A stretch of DNA of 32,497 nucleotides, from positions 1-32,497 of the forward strand of contig JAGWRZ010000148.1 of NCBI GenBank assembly GCA_028876365.1, read 5' to 3'. Both the position numbers and the translations under genes were made by a program. The DNA comes from Acidobacteriota bacterium. GTDB taxonomy: Bacteria > Actinomycetota > Thermoleophilia > Gaiellales > Gaiellaceae. The notes under the pieces are model-generated. The model saw only the letters and a program-made list of their open reading frames with translations. It did no database searches and was not told the DNA's origin. Of this stretch, positions 1-9,550 are shown in pieces (position 1 is the first letter of the stretch; every line of letters starts with the position of its first letter).

Positions 1-581
1 TGCCAGAGGAGGAAGTTCGAGATGCGGTGCTCGCCCGACGTGCGGATGACGAGATCCGGGTCCGGCATCTCCGGCGCGTACAGATGCCGCGCGAAGGCGT
101 CCTCGTCGTACGGGCCGCCGGCCGCCGCGAGCCCGCGCGCCGCCTCGACGATCTCGGCCCGGCCGCCGTAGTCGAACGCGATCCAGAGGTGCAGCCGCCG
201 CGCGGCATGCGTCGCGCGCTCGAGCTCATCCATCTTCGCCCGGAGCCACGCCGGCGCGCGGTCGCGCCGCCCGACGAACTGGGTGTGCACCCCTTCCTCC
301 GCGAGGTCGTGCAGCTCGCGGTCGATCGACTCGCCGAAGATGTCCATCAGCGCCGCGACCTCGTCCTCCGACCGCGTCCAGTTCTCCGTGGAGAACGCGT
401 ACACGGCGAGCGACGCCACCCCGACGTCGATCGCGGTCTCGACGACGGGCCGGAGCGCGCGCGAGCCGGCGCGATGACCCTCGGCGACGTCGAGCCCGCG
501 TGCGGCCGCCCAGCGGCCGTTGCCGTCCATCACGATCGCGACGGCGCGCGGGATCTCGGTGAGGAGGTCGGCGGCGGTCAG
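1..581 (-). CDS. uppS: Undecaprenyl diphosphate synthase (partial, C-terminus beyond window)
   Basis: Cis-prenyltransferase that condenses isopentenyl diphosphate onto farnesyl diphosphate to make the C55 lipid carrier for peptidoglycan. About 193 residues are visible. The catalytic-Asp motif VMDGNGRWA (Asp about residue 19), AFSTENW and RTSGEHRISNFLLW (substrate loop near the C-terminus) are all present. The gene runs off the left edge. The start is unusual: upstream of the motif the frame has no ATG, GTG or TTG before a stop. CTG at 581-579 overlaps the frr stop as CTGA, with GGAGG just before it, and gives an N-terminus of normal length. The only other options, GTG 533 and ATG 530, fall on the catalytic motif itself. 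It is the last visible gene of rpsB-tsf-pyrH-frr-uppS. The function is secure; the start is inferred. Confidence 0.93.
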   Translation of the reverse strand, partial: MTAADLLTEIPRAVAIVMDGNGRWAAARGLDVAEGHRAGSRALRPVVETAIDVGVASLAVYAFSTENWTRSEDEVAALMDIFGESIDRELHDLAEEGVHTQFVGRRDRAPAWLRAKMDELERATHAARRLHLWIAFDYGGRAEIVEAARGLAAAGGPYDEDAFARHLYAPEMPDPDLVIRTSGEHRISNFLLW

Positions 582-1141
582 ACCTCCATGACCTCCGCTT
601 CCTTGTGCCTCAAGAGGTCGTCGATCTGCTTCGTGTGCTCGTCGGTGAGCTTCTGGACGCGCTCCTCGGCGCGGTGCTCGTCGTCGGCGCCGACGTCCCC
701 GCTGTCGACGAGGTCCTTGAGGTGCTTCATCGCGTCGCGCCTGATGTCGCGGACGGCGACCCGATGCTCCTCCGCGAGGCCGCGCACGACCTTCACGAGG
801 TCCCTGCGCCGCTCCTCCGTCAGCTGCGGAATCGGCAGCCGGATGATCTTCCCGTCGTTCGAGGGCGTGAGCCCGAGGTCGGACTCCTGGATCGCCTTCT
901 CGATCGCGCGGATCGAGCTCGGGTCGAACGGCTGGATCGTCAGCATCCGGGCCTCCGGGACGCCGATCGTGGCGAGCTGCTTCAGAGGAGTCTTCGTCCC
1001 GTAGTAGTCGATCTCGATGCGGTCGAGGAGCGCCGCGGACGCCCTCCCGGTGCGCACCGTGTTGAACTCGGTGCGCGAATGGTCGACCGACTTCGCCATC
1101 CGCTCCTGCGCGTCCTTGATCAGCTGGTCGACGGTTGCCAT
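578..1141 (-). CDS. frr: Ribosome recycling factor
   Basis: Splits the post-termination ribosome together with EF-G. The 187-residue product matches the usual length of about 185. Recognisable stretches are FNTVRTGRAS near residue 30, TPLKQLATI and PFDPSSIRAIEKAI in the middle, and the helical C-terminal arm LPIPQLTEERRRDLVKVV. The chosen start (ATG 1141) has a strong AGGAGG five bases upstream, which rules out the 13-residue longer in-frame start. It lies 104 bases after pyrH, and its stop overlaps the proposed CTG start of uppS. Confidence 0.97.
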   Translation of the reverse strand: MATVDQLIKDAQERMAKSVDHSRTEFNTVRTGRASAALLDRIEIDYYGTKTPLKQLATIGVPEARMLTIQPFDPSSIRAIEKAIQESDLGLTPSNDGKIIRLPIPQLTEERRRDLVKVVRGLAEEHRVAVRDIRRDAMKHLKDLVDSGDVGADDEHRAEERVQKLTDEHTKQIDDLLRHKEAEVMEV

Positions 1142-1181
1142 TGCCCTCCTAGGCGTCGCTTGCGATGCCGATTTCAGCACG

Positions 1182-1196
1182 CGCGGGTCTCCCGCG
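1182..1196. other. GC-rich perfect hairpin in the pyrH-frr gap
   Basis: CGCGGG-TCT-CCCGCG is a 6-bp perfect stem with a 3-base loop in the 104-bp gap between pyrH and frr. No T-tract follows on the minus strand, so it does not look like a classical intrinsic terminator. It could slow polymerase or protect the mRNA end, which would let frr-uppS be set apart from rpsB-tsf-pyrH. In DNA this GC-rich a hairpin of this size could also be chance. Confidence 0.3.
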
Positions 1197-1245
1197 GGTG
1201 CGTCCGCTCGGTCGGACTCCGGCGCTGACGATTCTCACCACCGCT

Positions 1246-2805
<1,560 letters not shown>

Positions 2806-2813
<8 letters not shown>

Positions 2814-3618
2814 CGGATGCCTCGACCTCCTCCACGACCTCGACCGGCTCGGGCTCGACCGGAGCCTTCGCATCCGCTTCCACCGGCGCGTCCGCCTCGG
2901 CGCCGTTCTTCGGCGCCTTGAACTCCTTCACCGCGATCTTCTGCTTGCCCTGCTCGATCGCGTCCGCGATCACCTTGGAGATGAGCGTGCACGAGCGGAT
3001 GGCGTCGTCGTTCCCGGGGATGATGTAGTCGGCCTCGTCGGGATCGGCGTTCGTGTCGACGAGCGCGATGATCGGCATGTTCAGCCGGCGCGCCTCGCGC
3101 ACCGCGAGCGCCTCCTTCTTCAGGTCGATGATGAAGATCGCGTCCGGCTGGCGGCGCATGTCGGCGACGCCCCCGAGATTCTGCTCGAGCTTCTCGAGCT
3201 CGCCCGCCATGGCGATGCGCTCCTTGGCCGGGAGCAGCTCGAGCTGCCCCTCGTCCCGGAGGCGCCGCATCTCGTGCAGCCGCTCGATCCGGTCGGAGAT
3301 GGTCCGCCAGTTGGTGAGCAGGCCGCCGAGCCAGCGATGGTTGACGTACGGCATGCCGACGCGCTTCGCCTGGTTCTCGACCGCATCCTGAGCCTGCTTC
3401 TTCGTCCCCACGAACAGCACCGTGCCGTTTCGCGCGGCGACGTTGCGGACGAACTCGGCGGCCTCCTCGAGGTGGTCGCTCGTCTGCGTCAAGTCGATGA
3501 TGTAGATGCCGGACCGCTCGGTGAAGATGAAACGGCGCATCTTCGGGTTCCAGCGTCGCGTCTGGTGGCCGAAGTGGACTCCGGCCTCCAGCAGCTCGCG
3601 CATGGAGGCAACGGGCAT
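2806..3618 (-). CDS. rpsB: 30S ribosomal protein S2
   Basis: Structural protein of the small subunit. The 270-residue product starts [19 protein letters not shown] and includes [25 protein letters not shown] and DTNADPD, all typical of S2. The C-terminal 35 residues or so form a low-complexity acidic tail rich in Ala, Glu, Pro and Val, as in many actinobacterial S2 proteins. AAGGAG lies a few bases before ATG 3618. It is the first gene of the operon and has a leader of about 115 bases, unlike the leaderless genes elsewhere in the window. Confidence 0.98.
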
Positions 3619-3733
3619 GGTGCTCCTTCCGGGTTGGTTTCTCTCGCGTCGTGCGCCGGCGGCTCCGGGACGCCACCACTCGCAAGGAGCGGCACCTGCG
3701 CCACGGCCGATCCGCCGGGGAGTCGGGACGGGT

Positions 3734-4630
3734 TTAGGCCCGAAGTGTAGCGAGGGCCTCTTCGAGGTCCGGCGGGAGCGCCGAGGCCACCTCGACCGGC
3801 TCGCCCGTCATCGGGTGCGGGAAGGCGAGACGGGCAGCGTGGAGGAACTGGCGCTCGAGACCGAGGTCCCCCGCGCGGCCGTAGAGCGGGTCGCCGGCCA
3901 CGGGCAGGTCGACGGCGGCGAGATGGACGCGGATCTGGTGCGTTCGGCCCGTCTCCAGGGTCACGCGCAGGAGCGCGTGCCGCGCGAAGAGCTCCTCCAC
4001 CGCGAAATGCGTGACCGCGTCGCGCGGCGTGTCGGTGTCGAGCGAGTGGCGCATCGGGTCGTTGCGGTCGCGGCCGATCGGCGCGTCGATCGTCCCGCGA
4101 CGCGACCGGGGCCGGCCGGCGACGAGCGCGAGGTACTCGCGCCGGAGCGCCCGCCGTTGCACGAGCTGCTGCAGCCTGCGGTGCGCTTCGGGGGAGCGCG
4201 CCACCACCATCAGGCCGGAGGTGTCGCGGTCGAGCCGGTGGACGATGCCGGGCCGTTCGGGCTCGTCGCCGCCCTCGACGGCGTATGCGAGGAGCCCGTG
4301 CACGAGTGTCCCCCGAGCGTGCCCGGGCGCCGGATGAACGACGAGGCCCGCCGGCTTGTCGACGACCAGCAGGTGCTCGTCCTCGAACGGGACGACGAGG
4401 TCCATCTCCTCGGCGACGAGATCGCTCGCCGGGGCCGCCGGCGGGTCGAACTCGAGCTCCTCGCCGCCGGCGAGCTTCATGCTCTTCGGACGGACGGCTC
4501 CGTCGACGAGGACGCGGCCGTCGCGCAGGAGCCGCTCTGCGGCGGCCCGCGAGCCGATCTCCGCCACATCGGCGAGGAACCGGTCGAGCCGCTCGCCGGC
4601 CGCGGTCTCAGGAACGCGCAGGCGCGTCAC
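3734..4630 (-). CDS. RluD-family 23S rRNA pseudouridine synthase
   Basis: Isomerises specific uridines in large-subunit rRNA to pseudouridine. The 298-residue protein has an N-terminal S4 RNA-binding domain (about residues 12-60, [10 protein letters not shown]...RDGRVLVDG) and an RluA-type catalytic domain with [11 protein letters not shown] and [13 protein letters not shown], where Asp134 is the expected catalytic residue. The exact target uridines cannot be read from sequence. GTG 4630 is preferred because the conserved S4 domain begins a few residues later; GTG 4639 is also possible. The gene overlaps lspA by 23 bases, the usual lspA-rluD pairing of bacteria. Confidence 0.94.
   Translation of the reverse strand: MTRLRVPETAAGERLDRFLADVAEIGSRAAAERLLRDGRVLVDGAVRPKSMKLAGGEELEFDPPAAPASDLVAEEMDLVVPFEDEHLLVVDKPAGLVVHPAPGHARGTLVHGLLAYAVEGGDEPERPGIVHRLDRDTSGLMVVARSPEAHRRLQQLVQRRALRREYLALVAGRPRSRRGTIDAPIGRDRNDPMRHSLDTDTPRDAVTHFAVEELFARHALLRVTLETGRTHQIRVHLAAVDLPVAGDPLYGRAGDLGLERQFLHAARLAFPHPMTGEPVEVASALPPDLEEALATLRA
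3744..3749 (-). promoter_or_regulatory. Possible -10 element for the rpsB operon
   Basis: TACACT on the minus strand, inside the last codons of rluD, matches the TAnnnT pattern seen before other genes here. It would place the rpsB transcript start about 118 bases before the start codon and leave a sizeable untranslated leader in 3619-3733. I see no clear -35. This is a weak call; the true promoter may lie elsewhere. Confidence 0.25.
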
Positions 4631-5195
4631 GGCGTCCACGACTGCTCGGCACGCGATCCGCCGCGAGCAGCGTGCCGAGCAGGATGGCGACTCCGATGAC
4701 GATGAAGCTGTCGGCGAGATTGAACGCCGGCCAGTAGCGCAGGTCGATGAAATCGGTGACGTAGCCGAGACGCACGCGATCGAGCAGGTTCGACCCGCTG
4801 CCGCCGATGACGAGGCCGAGCGCGACCGGTAGAACCGGGTGGCGCGCACCCGATCGCATGAAGAAGAGGAGCATCCAGGCGATCGCGATTCCCGTGAGGA
4901 CGATGACGACTGCGGTCGCGCTCGCGAACAGGCCGAAGGCGATGCCCGAGTTCTGGACGTGGTGGATCCAGAACGGGCCGAGGACGTGGATGCCGTCGCC
5001 GAGCGCGAGGTGGCTCGTGACGATGTGCTTGGTCAGCTGGTCGGCTGCGACGACGGCGAGCACGATCGCGAGCAGCCCGACCCACTGGACGGGGCCGGCG
5101 CGCAGAGATCGCTCCGCGACGGAGACCGGGGTGAGCGCGTCCGTCGTCGAGCCCACTCTCACGTCCGGCTGCCCTCGCCGCAGGGGCTCGCTCAT
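4608..5195 (-). CDS. lspA: Lipoprotein signal peptidase (signal peptidase II)
   Basis: Inner-membrane aspartyl protease that cleaves prolipoprotein signal peptides after lipid attachment. The 195-residue product has about 35 polar N-terminal residues before TM1 (about 37-52), ADQLTKHIV, NSGIAFGLF, then GSGSNLLDR and GYVTDFIDL (catalytic Asp148) and FNLADSFI (catalytic Asp162). Four hydrophobic segments fit the family. The N-terminal extension is longer than in E. coli LspA. Its ATG overlaps the stop of a 17-codon ORF (ATGA). Confidence 0.95.
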   Translation of the reverse strand: MSEPLRRGQPDVRVGSTTDALTPVSVAERSLRAGPVQWVGLLAIVLAVVAADQLTKHIVTSHLALGDGIHVLGPFWIHHVQNSGIAFGLFASATAVVIVLTGIAIAWMLLFFMRSGARHPVLPVALGLVIGGSGSNLLDRVRLGYVTDFIDLRYWPAFNLADSFIVIGVAILLGTLLAADRVPSSRGRRDAPARS

Positions 5196-5245
5196 CCGCG
5201 CTCCGCTTCCCGCTTGCAGTCGACGGACGCGGTGTCGATGGTCAT
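5192..5245 (-). CDS. 17-residue ORF linking the DUF167 gene to lspA
   Basis: A tiny frame encoding MTIDTASVDCKREAERG. Its ATG overlaps the stop of the upstream DUF167 gene (ATGA at 5242-5245) and its stop overlaps the lspA ATG (ATGA at 5192-5195). AAAGGA lies about nine bases before its start. The two matching overlaps suggest it is translated and carries ribosomes from the DUF167 gene into lspA. The peptide has no recognisable function. It may serve only as a coupling leader, or the arrangement may be chance. Confidence 0.4.
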   Translation of the reverse strand: MTIDTASVDCKREAERG

Positions 5246-5553
5246 GACCGCCTGTCCTTTCTGCCGTGATCCCCCGTGGACGCCGATGCGAGGCGCCGCT
5301 CGACCAGGCCGGGGCCGAGCCCGCTCAACTCGATGATCTTCTCCCGCGCGCCGTGGCCCGAAACGATCGTCACCGACGCGAGCGGGATCGCGAGCGTGTC
5401 CGCGACGAGTCGAACGACGGCGTCGTTCGCGCGGCCGTGCTCCGGCGGCGCGGTGACCCGCACCTTCCATCCGTCGCCGTGCCGGCCGACGATCTCAGCC
5501 CGGCCGCTGCCGGGGCTGACGCGCAACCGCAGCCGCGTCGTGGCAGCGCTCAT
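5242..5553 (-). CDS. DUF167 / YggU family protein
   Basis: Small conserved protein of unknown biochemical role. The 103-residue product has the family pattern LRLRVSPGSGRAEIVG at the N-terminus, VRVTAPPEHGRANDAVVRLVA in the middle, and VTIVSGHGAREKIIEL. ATG 5553 has TACAAT ending six bases upstream and no Shine-Dalgarno sequence, so the transcript is probably leaderless. It is the first gene of a short unit with the 17-codon ORF, lspA and rluD. Confidence 0.88.
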   Translation of the reverse strand: MSAATTRLRLRVSPGSGRAEIVGRHGDGWKVRVTAPPEHGRANDAVVRLVADTLAIPLASVTIVSGHGAREKIIELSGLGPGLVERRLASASTGDHGRKDRRS

Positions 5554-5559
5554 CCATCG

Positions 5560-5565
5560 ATTGTA
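5560..5565 (-). promoter_or_regulatory. -10 element of the DUF167-lspA-rluD unit
   Basis: TACAAT read on the minus strand, six bases before ATG 5553. It is the closest match to consensus TATAAT of all the start-adjacent elements in this window. The spacing puts transcription start on or next to the start codon. Confidence 0.65.
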
Positions 5566-5576
5566 GACCCGGACTG

Positions 5577-6008
5577 CTACGCCGCTTCGAGCCCGTGCAG
5601 CGTCTCCTCGTCGATTGCCCCGAGCGCGGTGCGCAGCCGCTGGCGGAGCATCCGCGTCTCCGTTGCGAGGCGCTCGTTCTCGGCGAGCGACGTGCGCTGG
5701 ATCGCGCGCGCCTCGGCGTGCGCCTCGGTGAGGATGAGCTCCGCCTCCTTTCGCGCCTGCTCCTTCATGTCGGCCGACGCCCGCTCAGCCGACACGAGCG
5801 TCGTGCGCAGCAGCGCCTCGAGCTCGCGGAAGCGAACGAGGTCGGACTCGAGCTGCTCGACCTTGTCGGCGAGGTCGGCGCGCTCCCGCCACACGTCCTC
5901 GAAGCTCGCGACGATCTCGGCGAGCAGCCGGTCGGTCGCAGCGCGCTTGTAGCCGAAGAGGCCCCTGCCCGGCGTCATGTGCAGGATCTCGACTGGTGTG
6001 AGTGCCAT
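5577..6008 (-). CDS. DivIVA-domain coiled-coil protein
   Basis: Probable DivIVA/Wag31-type pole or septum organiser. The 143-residue product opens with LTPVEILHMTPGRGLFGYKRAATDRLL, the DivIVA N-terminal lipid-binding module, followed by a long coiled coil (about residues 35-125) rich in Glu, Arg, Leu and Ala. It is shorter than Wag31. GGGGAGAGA precedes ATG 6008. Last gene of the operon after yggT and sepF, a gene order typical of Gram-positive dcw regions. Confidence 0.88.
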   Translation of the reverse strand: MALTPVEILHMTPGRGLFGYKRAATDRLLAEIVASFEDVWRERADLADKVEQLESDLVRFRELEALLRTTLVSAERASADMKEQARKEAELILTEAHAEARAIQRTSLAENERLATETRMLRQRLRTALGAIDEETLHGLEAA

Positions 6009-6022
6009 CTCTTCTCTCCCCT

Positions 6023-6334
6023 CTAGTGGAACTGGTCGAGGATCCGGATCGCCACCTGGCCGAGGATCAGGAGGACGATGATCCCGATCATCGGCGAGAG
6101 GTCGAGCGGGCCGAACGACGGCAGGATCCGCCGGAACAGCCGCAGGTACGGCTCGGACACGTCGTAGAGGAAGCGCTGGATCCGGTTGAGCCAGGGCGAA
6201 TAGGGCAGCCGCAGCCAGCTCGCGACGATGTACAGGAGGATCACGAGCGAGTACACGCTGACGAAGACGTCGATGAACTTCTCCGCCTTCGTGATCGCGT
6301 CTCCGAGCAGGGTGAGAGAGGCTGCAACGCCCAT
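6023..6334 (-). CDS. YggT family membrane protein
   Basis: Small integral membrane protein of about 103 residues with two hydrophobic segments (about 22-42 and 78-97) joined by a loop with the family's YDVSEPYLRLFRRILPSFG motif. Relatives are linked genetically to cell division and osmotic tolerance, but the exact role is unknown. The larger open frame upstream is a shadow of sepF, so I start at ATG 6334, 32 bases after sepF. No clear ribosome-binding site is seen. Confidence 0.87.
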   Translation of the reverse strand: MGVAASLTLLGDAITKAEKFIDVFVSVYSLVILLYIVASWLRLPYSPWLNRIQRFLYDVSEPYLRLFRRILPSFGPLDLSPMIGIIVLLILGQVAIRILDQFH

Positions 6335-6366
6335 CAAGGGGCGGTTCGCGGTGGGAGCCCCGTTTC

Positions 6367-6921
6367 CTACGCCTGGTTGAAGAAACCGCCCCGCTCCAGC
6401 ATCCGGGCCCGCTCCTCGGCGGAGACCTCGACGTTGCGCGGGGTGAGCAGGAAGACCTTGTCGGCGACGCGCTGCATGCCGCCGTCGAGCGCGTACGTGA
6501 GGCCGCTCGCGAAGTCGATCAGCCGTTTCGCGAGCTCCTGGTCGGAGCCCTGGAGGTTGAGGATGACCGGCATGCCCTCCTTGAAGCGGTCGGCGATCTG
6601 TTGCGCGTCGTTGAAGCTTCGCGGCAGCACGAGGTGGACACGGACGGCGCCGGGCCCGGGCACGCTCTCGACGCCGCGGAGCCGGCGCGGCTCCGGCGCC
6701 GGCCGCAGGATGCTCGTCCGCGCCATCGACGCGGACTCCGGGTCTGTCCAGTCGTCGTATTCCTCCCGGCGGCCGCGGCGCGGCAGGCGGCGGACGTTCG
6801 GCCGCTCGGCGTAGGCGCGCTGCAGCTCCTCGTCGGTGACGAACCCGTCCTCGTCCCAGTCCTCCTCTTCGGCGATCCCGAAGTAGACGAGCGTGCGGTT
6901 CCACACATCGGCGAAGGCCAT
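6367..6921 (-). CDS. sepF: Cell division protein SepF
   Basis: Binds FtsZ and membrane and helps anchor and order the Z-ring in organisms without FtsA. The 184-residue protein has an N-terminal amphipathic helix (MAFADVWNRTLVYFGI), a variable acidic and Arg-rich linker (about residues 17-85), and the conserved SepF core with VHLVLPRSFNDAQQIADRFK, PVILNLQ and RLIDFASGLTYALDG near residue 140. Thirteen bases separate it from yggS. TAACAT lies ten bases before ATG 6921, a possible extra near-leaderless promoter. Confidence 0.95.
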   Translation of the reverse strand: MAFADVWNRTLVYFGIAEEEDWDEDGFVTDEELQRAYAERPNVRRLPRRGRREEYDDWTDPESASMARTSILRPAPEPRRLRGVESVPGPGAVRVHLVLPRSFNDAQQIADRFKEGMPVILNLQGSDQELAKRLIDFASGLTYALDGGMQRVADKVFLLTPRNVEVSAEERARMLERGGFFNQA

Positions 6922-6934
6922 GGTTGCGCGGATG

Positions 6935-7516
6935 TTACCCCGACCAGAGGACTGATCCCAGCCGCACGAGGGTGGCGCCCTCTTCGGCGGCGACGGCGTA
7001 GTCCTGGCTCGTGCCCATCGACAGCTCGGGCAGCCCGTGCTCCTCGCCGAGCTCGCGCAGGCGGCGGAAGTACGGCCGGGACGCCTCCGGATCGGCGGTC
7101 GCCGGCGGCATCGTCATCAGCCCCCGGACGCCGGGGTGGAGATCGAGGAAGCGCGGCAGGTCGCCGGGGTCGAGCCCGGATTTCGACGGCTCGCCGGAGA
7201 GGTTCACCTCGACGAGCGCGGGGATCGCCAGCCGCTGTGCCGCCGACTCGGAGTCGAGCGAGTGGCAGAGCTCGCAGATGGCGTTGACGATCTTCGCCTT
7301 GCGGCTCTGCAGGTGGCCGATGAAGTGCCAGCGGAACGCGTCGCCGTACCGCGCGTGCTTCGCCGCCAGGTCCTGCGCTCGGTTCTCTCCGACGACGGAG
7401 ATCCCCGCCTCGGCGAGCAGCGCCATGTCGTCGAGGCCGACGTACTTCGTCGCGGCGACGACCGTGACCTGCGGGCCGATCTCCTCGACGATGCGCGTGT
7501 ACCGCTCGCGGATCGC
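6935..7516 (-). CDS. YggS/PLPBP family PLP-binding protein with no usable start codon
   Basis: PLP homeostasis protein of the alanine-racemase-fold family. Conserved parts are VTVVAATKYV (PLP lysine, codon 7447-7445), VVGENRAQDLAAKH, FHFIGHLQ-like WHFIGHLQSRK, and the C-terminal LSMGTSQDY and GATLVRLGSVLW. The frame carrying all of these has no ATG, GTG, TTG or CTG between the in-frame stop at 7537-7535 and ATG 7426, which is too far in because it lies after the PLP lysine. ATG 7518 overlaps the pgeF stop in the expected coupled position but is out of frame by one base. I give the extent from the first codon after that ATG. Either a base was lost next to the start, or the assembly is wrong there. 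Confidence 0.8.
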   Translation of the reverse strand, partial: AIRERYTRIVEEIGPQVTVVAATKYVGLDDMALLAEAGISVVGENRAQDLAAKHARYGDAFRWHFIGHLQSRKAKIVNAICELCHSLDSESAAQRLAIPALVEVNLSGEPSKSGLDPGDLPRFLDLHPGVRGLMTMPPATADPEASRPYFRRLRELGEEHGLPELSMGTSQDYAVAAEEGATLVRLGSVLWSG

Positions 7517-7517
7517 A

Positions 7518-8258
7518 TCAGGTGACGTATGCGATCACTCCCTGCCGCCCGGTCCTGCCCGCGTCGCGGCGATGGGAGAAGAAGCGGTCGCCGTCGCACG
7601 ACGTGCACTGGTCGAAGCGCGCGACCTCCTCGACGCCGGCCGCGCGGAGCGCACGCTCGACGCACGTCCAGAGGTCGAGCTTCCCCTCGCGGACGACGTC
7701 CGCGCCGAACGCCTCCCGCGACGGCGCGGCGACGTCTTCCCCGACCTCGTAGCAGCACGGCCCGATCGCGGGGCCGGTTGCGGCGGCGAGCAATCCCGGC
7801 CCGAGCGCGCGTACGCCCTCTGCGACGATGCCCGCGAGCAGGCCGCGCCAGCCGACGTGCAGGACGGCGAGCGCGGGCCGGACGCCCGGCTTCGGCATGC
7901 GCGCGATCGCGACCGGGACGCAGTCGGCGGTGATGAGGAGCATCGCGCGGCCGCGCTCGTCGCTCCACAAGCCGTCGCAGTGGTCGTACACCGTGCCGGG
8001 GGTGACGATGCCCCGCGACTGAGCGCGTGTCACCGTGGCGCCGTGGCGCTGCCACGCCATCGTCGCCGCGTCCGGGTCGGCGCCGACCGCCTCGCACAGG
8101 AGGCGGCGGTTCTCGACGACGCGCGCGGGATCGTCCTCCGTGCGGATGCCGAGGTTCAGCGATGCAAACGCTCCCTCGCTGACGCCGCCGGCGCGCGTGG
8201 AGAAGGCCACGCGGTATGCGCCCGGCGCATCCCACTCGATCAGCCCGACCGCGCTCAC
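7518..8258 (-). CDS. pgeF: Peptidoglycan editing factor PgeF / multicopper polyphenol oxidase-like (LACC, YfiH family)
   Basis: Family proteins are reported as purine nucleoside phosphorylases or deaminases and as amidases that remove wrong stem residues from peptidoglycan precursors. The 246-residue product has the expected metal ligands His72 (WQRHGATV), Cys113 (ITADCVP) and His134 (LHVGWRGL), plus GPAIGPCCYEVG. GTG 8258 overlaps the stop of the cca-type gene as GTGA. Position beside yggS, sepF and divIVA is the standard one in Gram-positive bacteria. Confidence 0.92.
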   Translation of the reverse strand: MSAVGLIEWDAPGAYRVAFSTRAGGVSEGAFASLNLGIRTEDDPARVVENRRLLCEAVGADPDAATMAWQRHGATVTRAQSRGIVTPGTVYDHCDGLWSDERGRAMLLITADCVPVAIARMPKPGVRPALAVLHVGWRGLLAGIVAEGVRALGPGLLAAATGPAIGPCCYEVGEDVAAPSREAFGADVVREGKLDLWTCVERALRAAGVEEVARFDQCTSCDGDRFFSHRRDAGRTGRQGVIAYVT

Positions 8259-9550
8259 CCGTTCAGCATCGCACGAGCGCGGTTGACGAGCTCGTCGCGC
8301 GTGTTCGACTCGGGGTGGTCGACGACGTATTCCAGGAGGTCACGCAGCGCGCTGCCGAGCTCCGGTCCGGGGCGGAAGCCGAGGGCGATCAGGTCGTTCC
8401 CGTCGACGGCGAGGTTTCGCAGGTGGTGCGGGCTCGAGAGCTCCTGCTCGAGCAGTCCGCGCAGCTCCTCGAGGCCGCCGGCGTCGCGATCCTTCGCACG
8501 GAGGTCCGCGATCCGGTGCGCGACGAGATCGAACGCGAGCTCGTCGTCGTGCGCGTACAGAAAGCGGCGCGCCTCCCGGGGCGTCTTCGGCCGGTCCTCG
8601 GCGCGGTAGGGGTGATCGCGCACGATCGCGACGACGCGGCGGGTCAGCCGTGCCGGAAAGCGGAGGCGCTCCATCGTGGCGTGCGCGATGCCGGCTGCGA
8701 CACGTGCGTGCCCGATCGGGTCGCCGTCGACGGGCTTTCCGACGTCGTGGAAGAGCGCGGCCAGCCGGACCGCGAGCTCGTCGCCTGCATCGGCCGTCTC
8801 CTGCACGACCGCGAAGATGTGGTCGGAGAGGTGCACCGCCGGTCCGAACTCCGGGATCAGCTCGACGAGGACGCCGGTGTCGCGCGCGACGACGAGAGCG
8901 TCGCGGGGGCGCGCGCCGAGCAGGAGCTTCGCCAGTTCGTCCGCGATCCGCTCGCCCGAGACGCGCGTCACCGCGGCGGCTTCCGTCCGCATGTGCTCGA
9001 GCGTCCCGGCCTCCAGCTCGAACCCGAGCTGGGAGACGAAACGCAGACCGCGGACGAGCCGCAGCGGGTCCTCTGCGAAGCTCGTCGGGGACACCGTGCG
9101 GAGGAGTCGCAGGCGCAGGTCCTGCCGCCCCCGCAGCGGGTCGACGAGCGCGCCGTCGGCGAGCCGCCGCGCCATCGCGTTGACGGTGAAGTCGCGGCGG
9201 CGCATGTCGTCCTCGACCGACAGCGAAGGGTCGGCGACGATCTCGAAGTCGTGCCGGCCCGGGCCGGTGCTCACCTCCTTGCGCGGCGGAGCGAACTCGA
9301 TCCCCGCCGGCGCGAGTCCCCGGATGCCCTTGTCGCGCGGGTGCAGCCGCACGCCGACGAGGCGCTCGGCGACGACGAGGTCCTCGACGCGCCCGTGGGG
9401 CTCGAGCGCCGCGCGCAGCGCGTCCGTGTCGACGCCGGGGACGAGGAAGTCCGCGTCCTTCGACTCGAGGCCGAGCAGCTCGTCGCGAACAGCGCCGCCG
9501 ACGAGATACGCGTCGAGACCGAGAGACCGGACGTAGTCCTCGATGAGCAC
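8255..9550 (-). CDS. tRNA nucleotidyltransferase / poly(A) polymerase family with HD domain
   Basis: Class II nucleotidyltransferase, probably CCA-adding. The 431-residue protein has LVGGAVRDELLG (residues 16-27) and the metal-binding pair DAD at 32-34, then RRRDFTVNAMA and EDPLRLVRGLRF in the neck region, and a C-terminal HD domain with LFHDVGKP. Sequence alone does not separate CCA-adding, A-adding or CC-adding specificity. GTG 9550 follows the ridA stop directly (TGA then GTG). Confidence 0.9.
   Translation of the reverse strand: MLIEDYVRSLGLDAYLVGGAVRDELLGLESKDADFLVPGVDTDALRAALEPHGRVEDLVVAERLVGVRLHPRDKGIRGLAPAGIEFAPPRKEVSTGPGRHDFEIVADPSLSVEDDMRRRDFTVNAMARRLADGALVDPLRGRQDLRLRLLRTVSPTSFAEDPLRLVRGLRFVSQLGFELEAGTLEHMRTEAAAVTRVSGERIADELAKLLLGARPRDALVVARDTGVLVELIPEFGPAVHLSDHIFAVVQETADAGDELAVRLAALFHDVGKPVDGDPIGHARVAAGIAHATMERLRFPARLTRRVVAIVRDHPYRAEDRPKTPREARRFLYAHDDELAFDLVAHRIADLRAKDRDAGGLEELRGLLEQELSSPHHLRNLAVDGNDLIALGFRPGPELGSALRDLLEYVVDHPESNTRDELVNRARAMLNG

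Noticed and set aside
3619-3733. Structured regulatory RNA in the rpsB leader
   Set aside because: The gap is long enough, but I could not identify conserved pairing by eye, so only a weak promoter call is reported.
7516-7518. ATG 7518 as the normal start of yggS
   Set aside because: It reads a frame that gives Arg/Ser-rich nonsense; the conserved YggS residues are in another frame.
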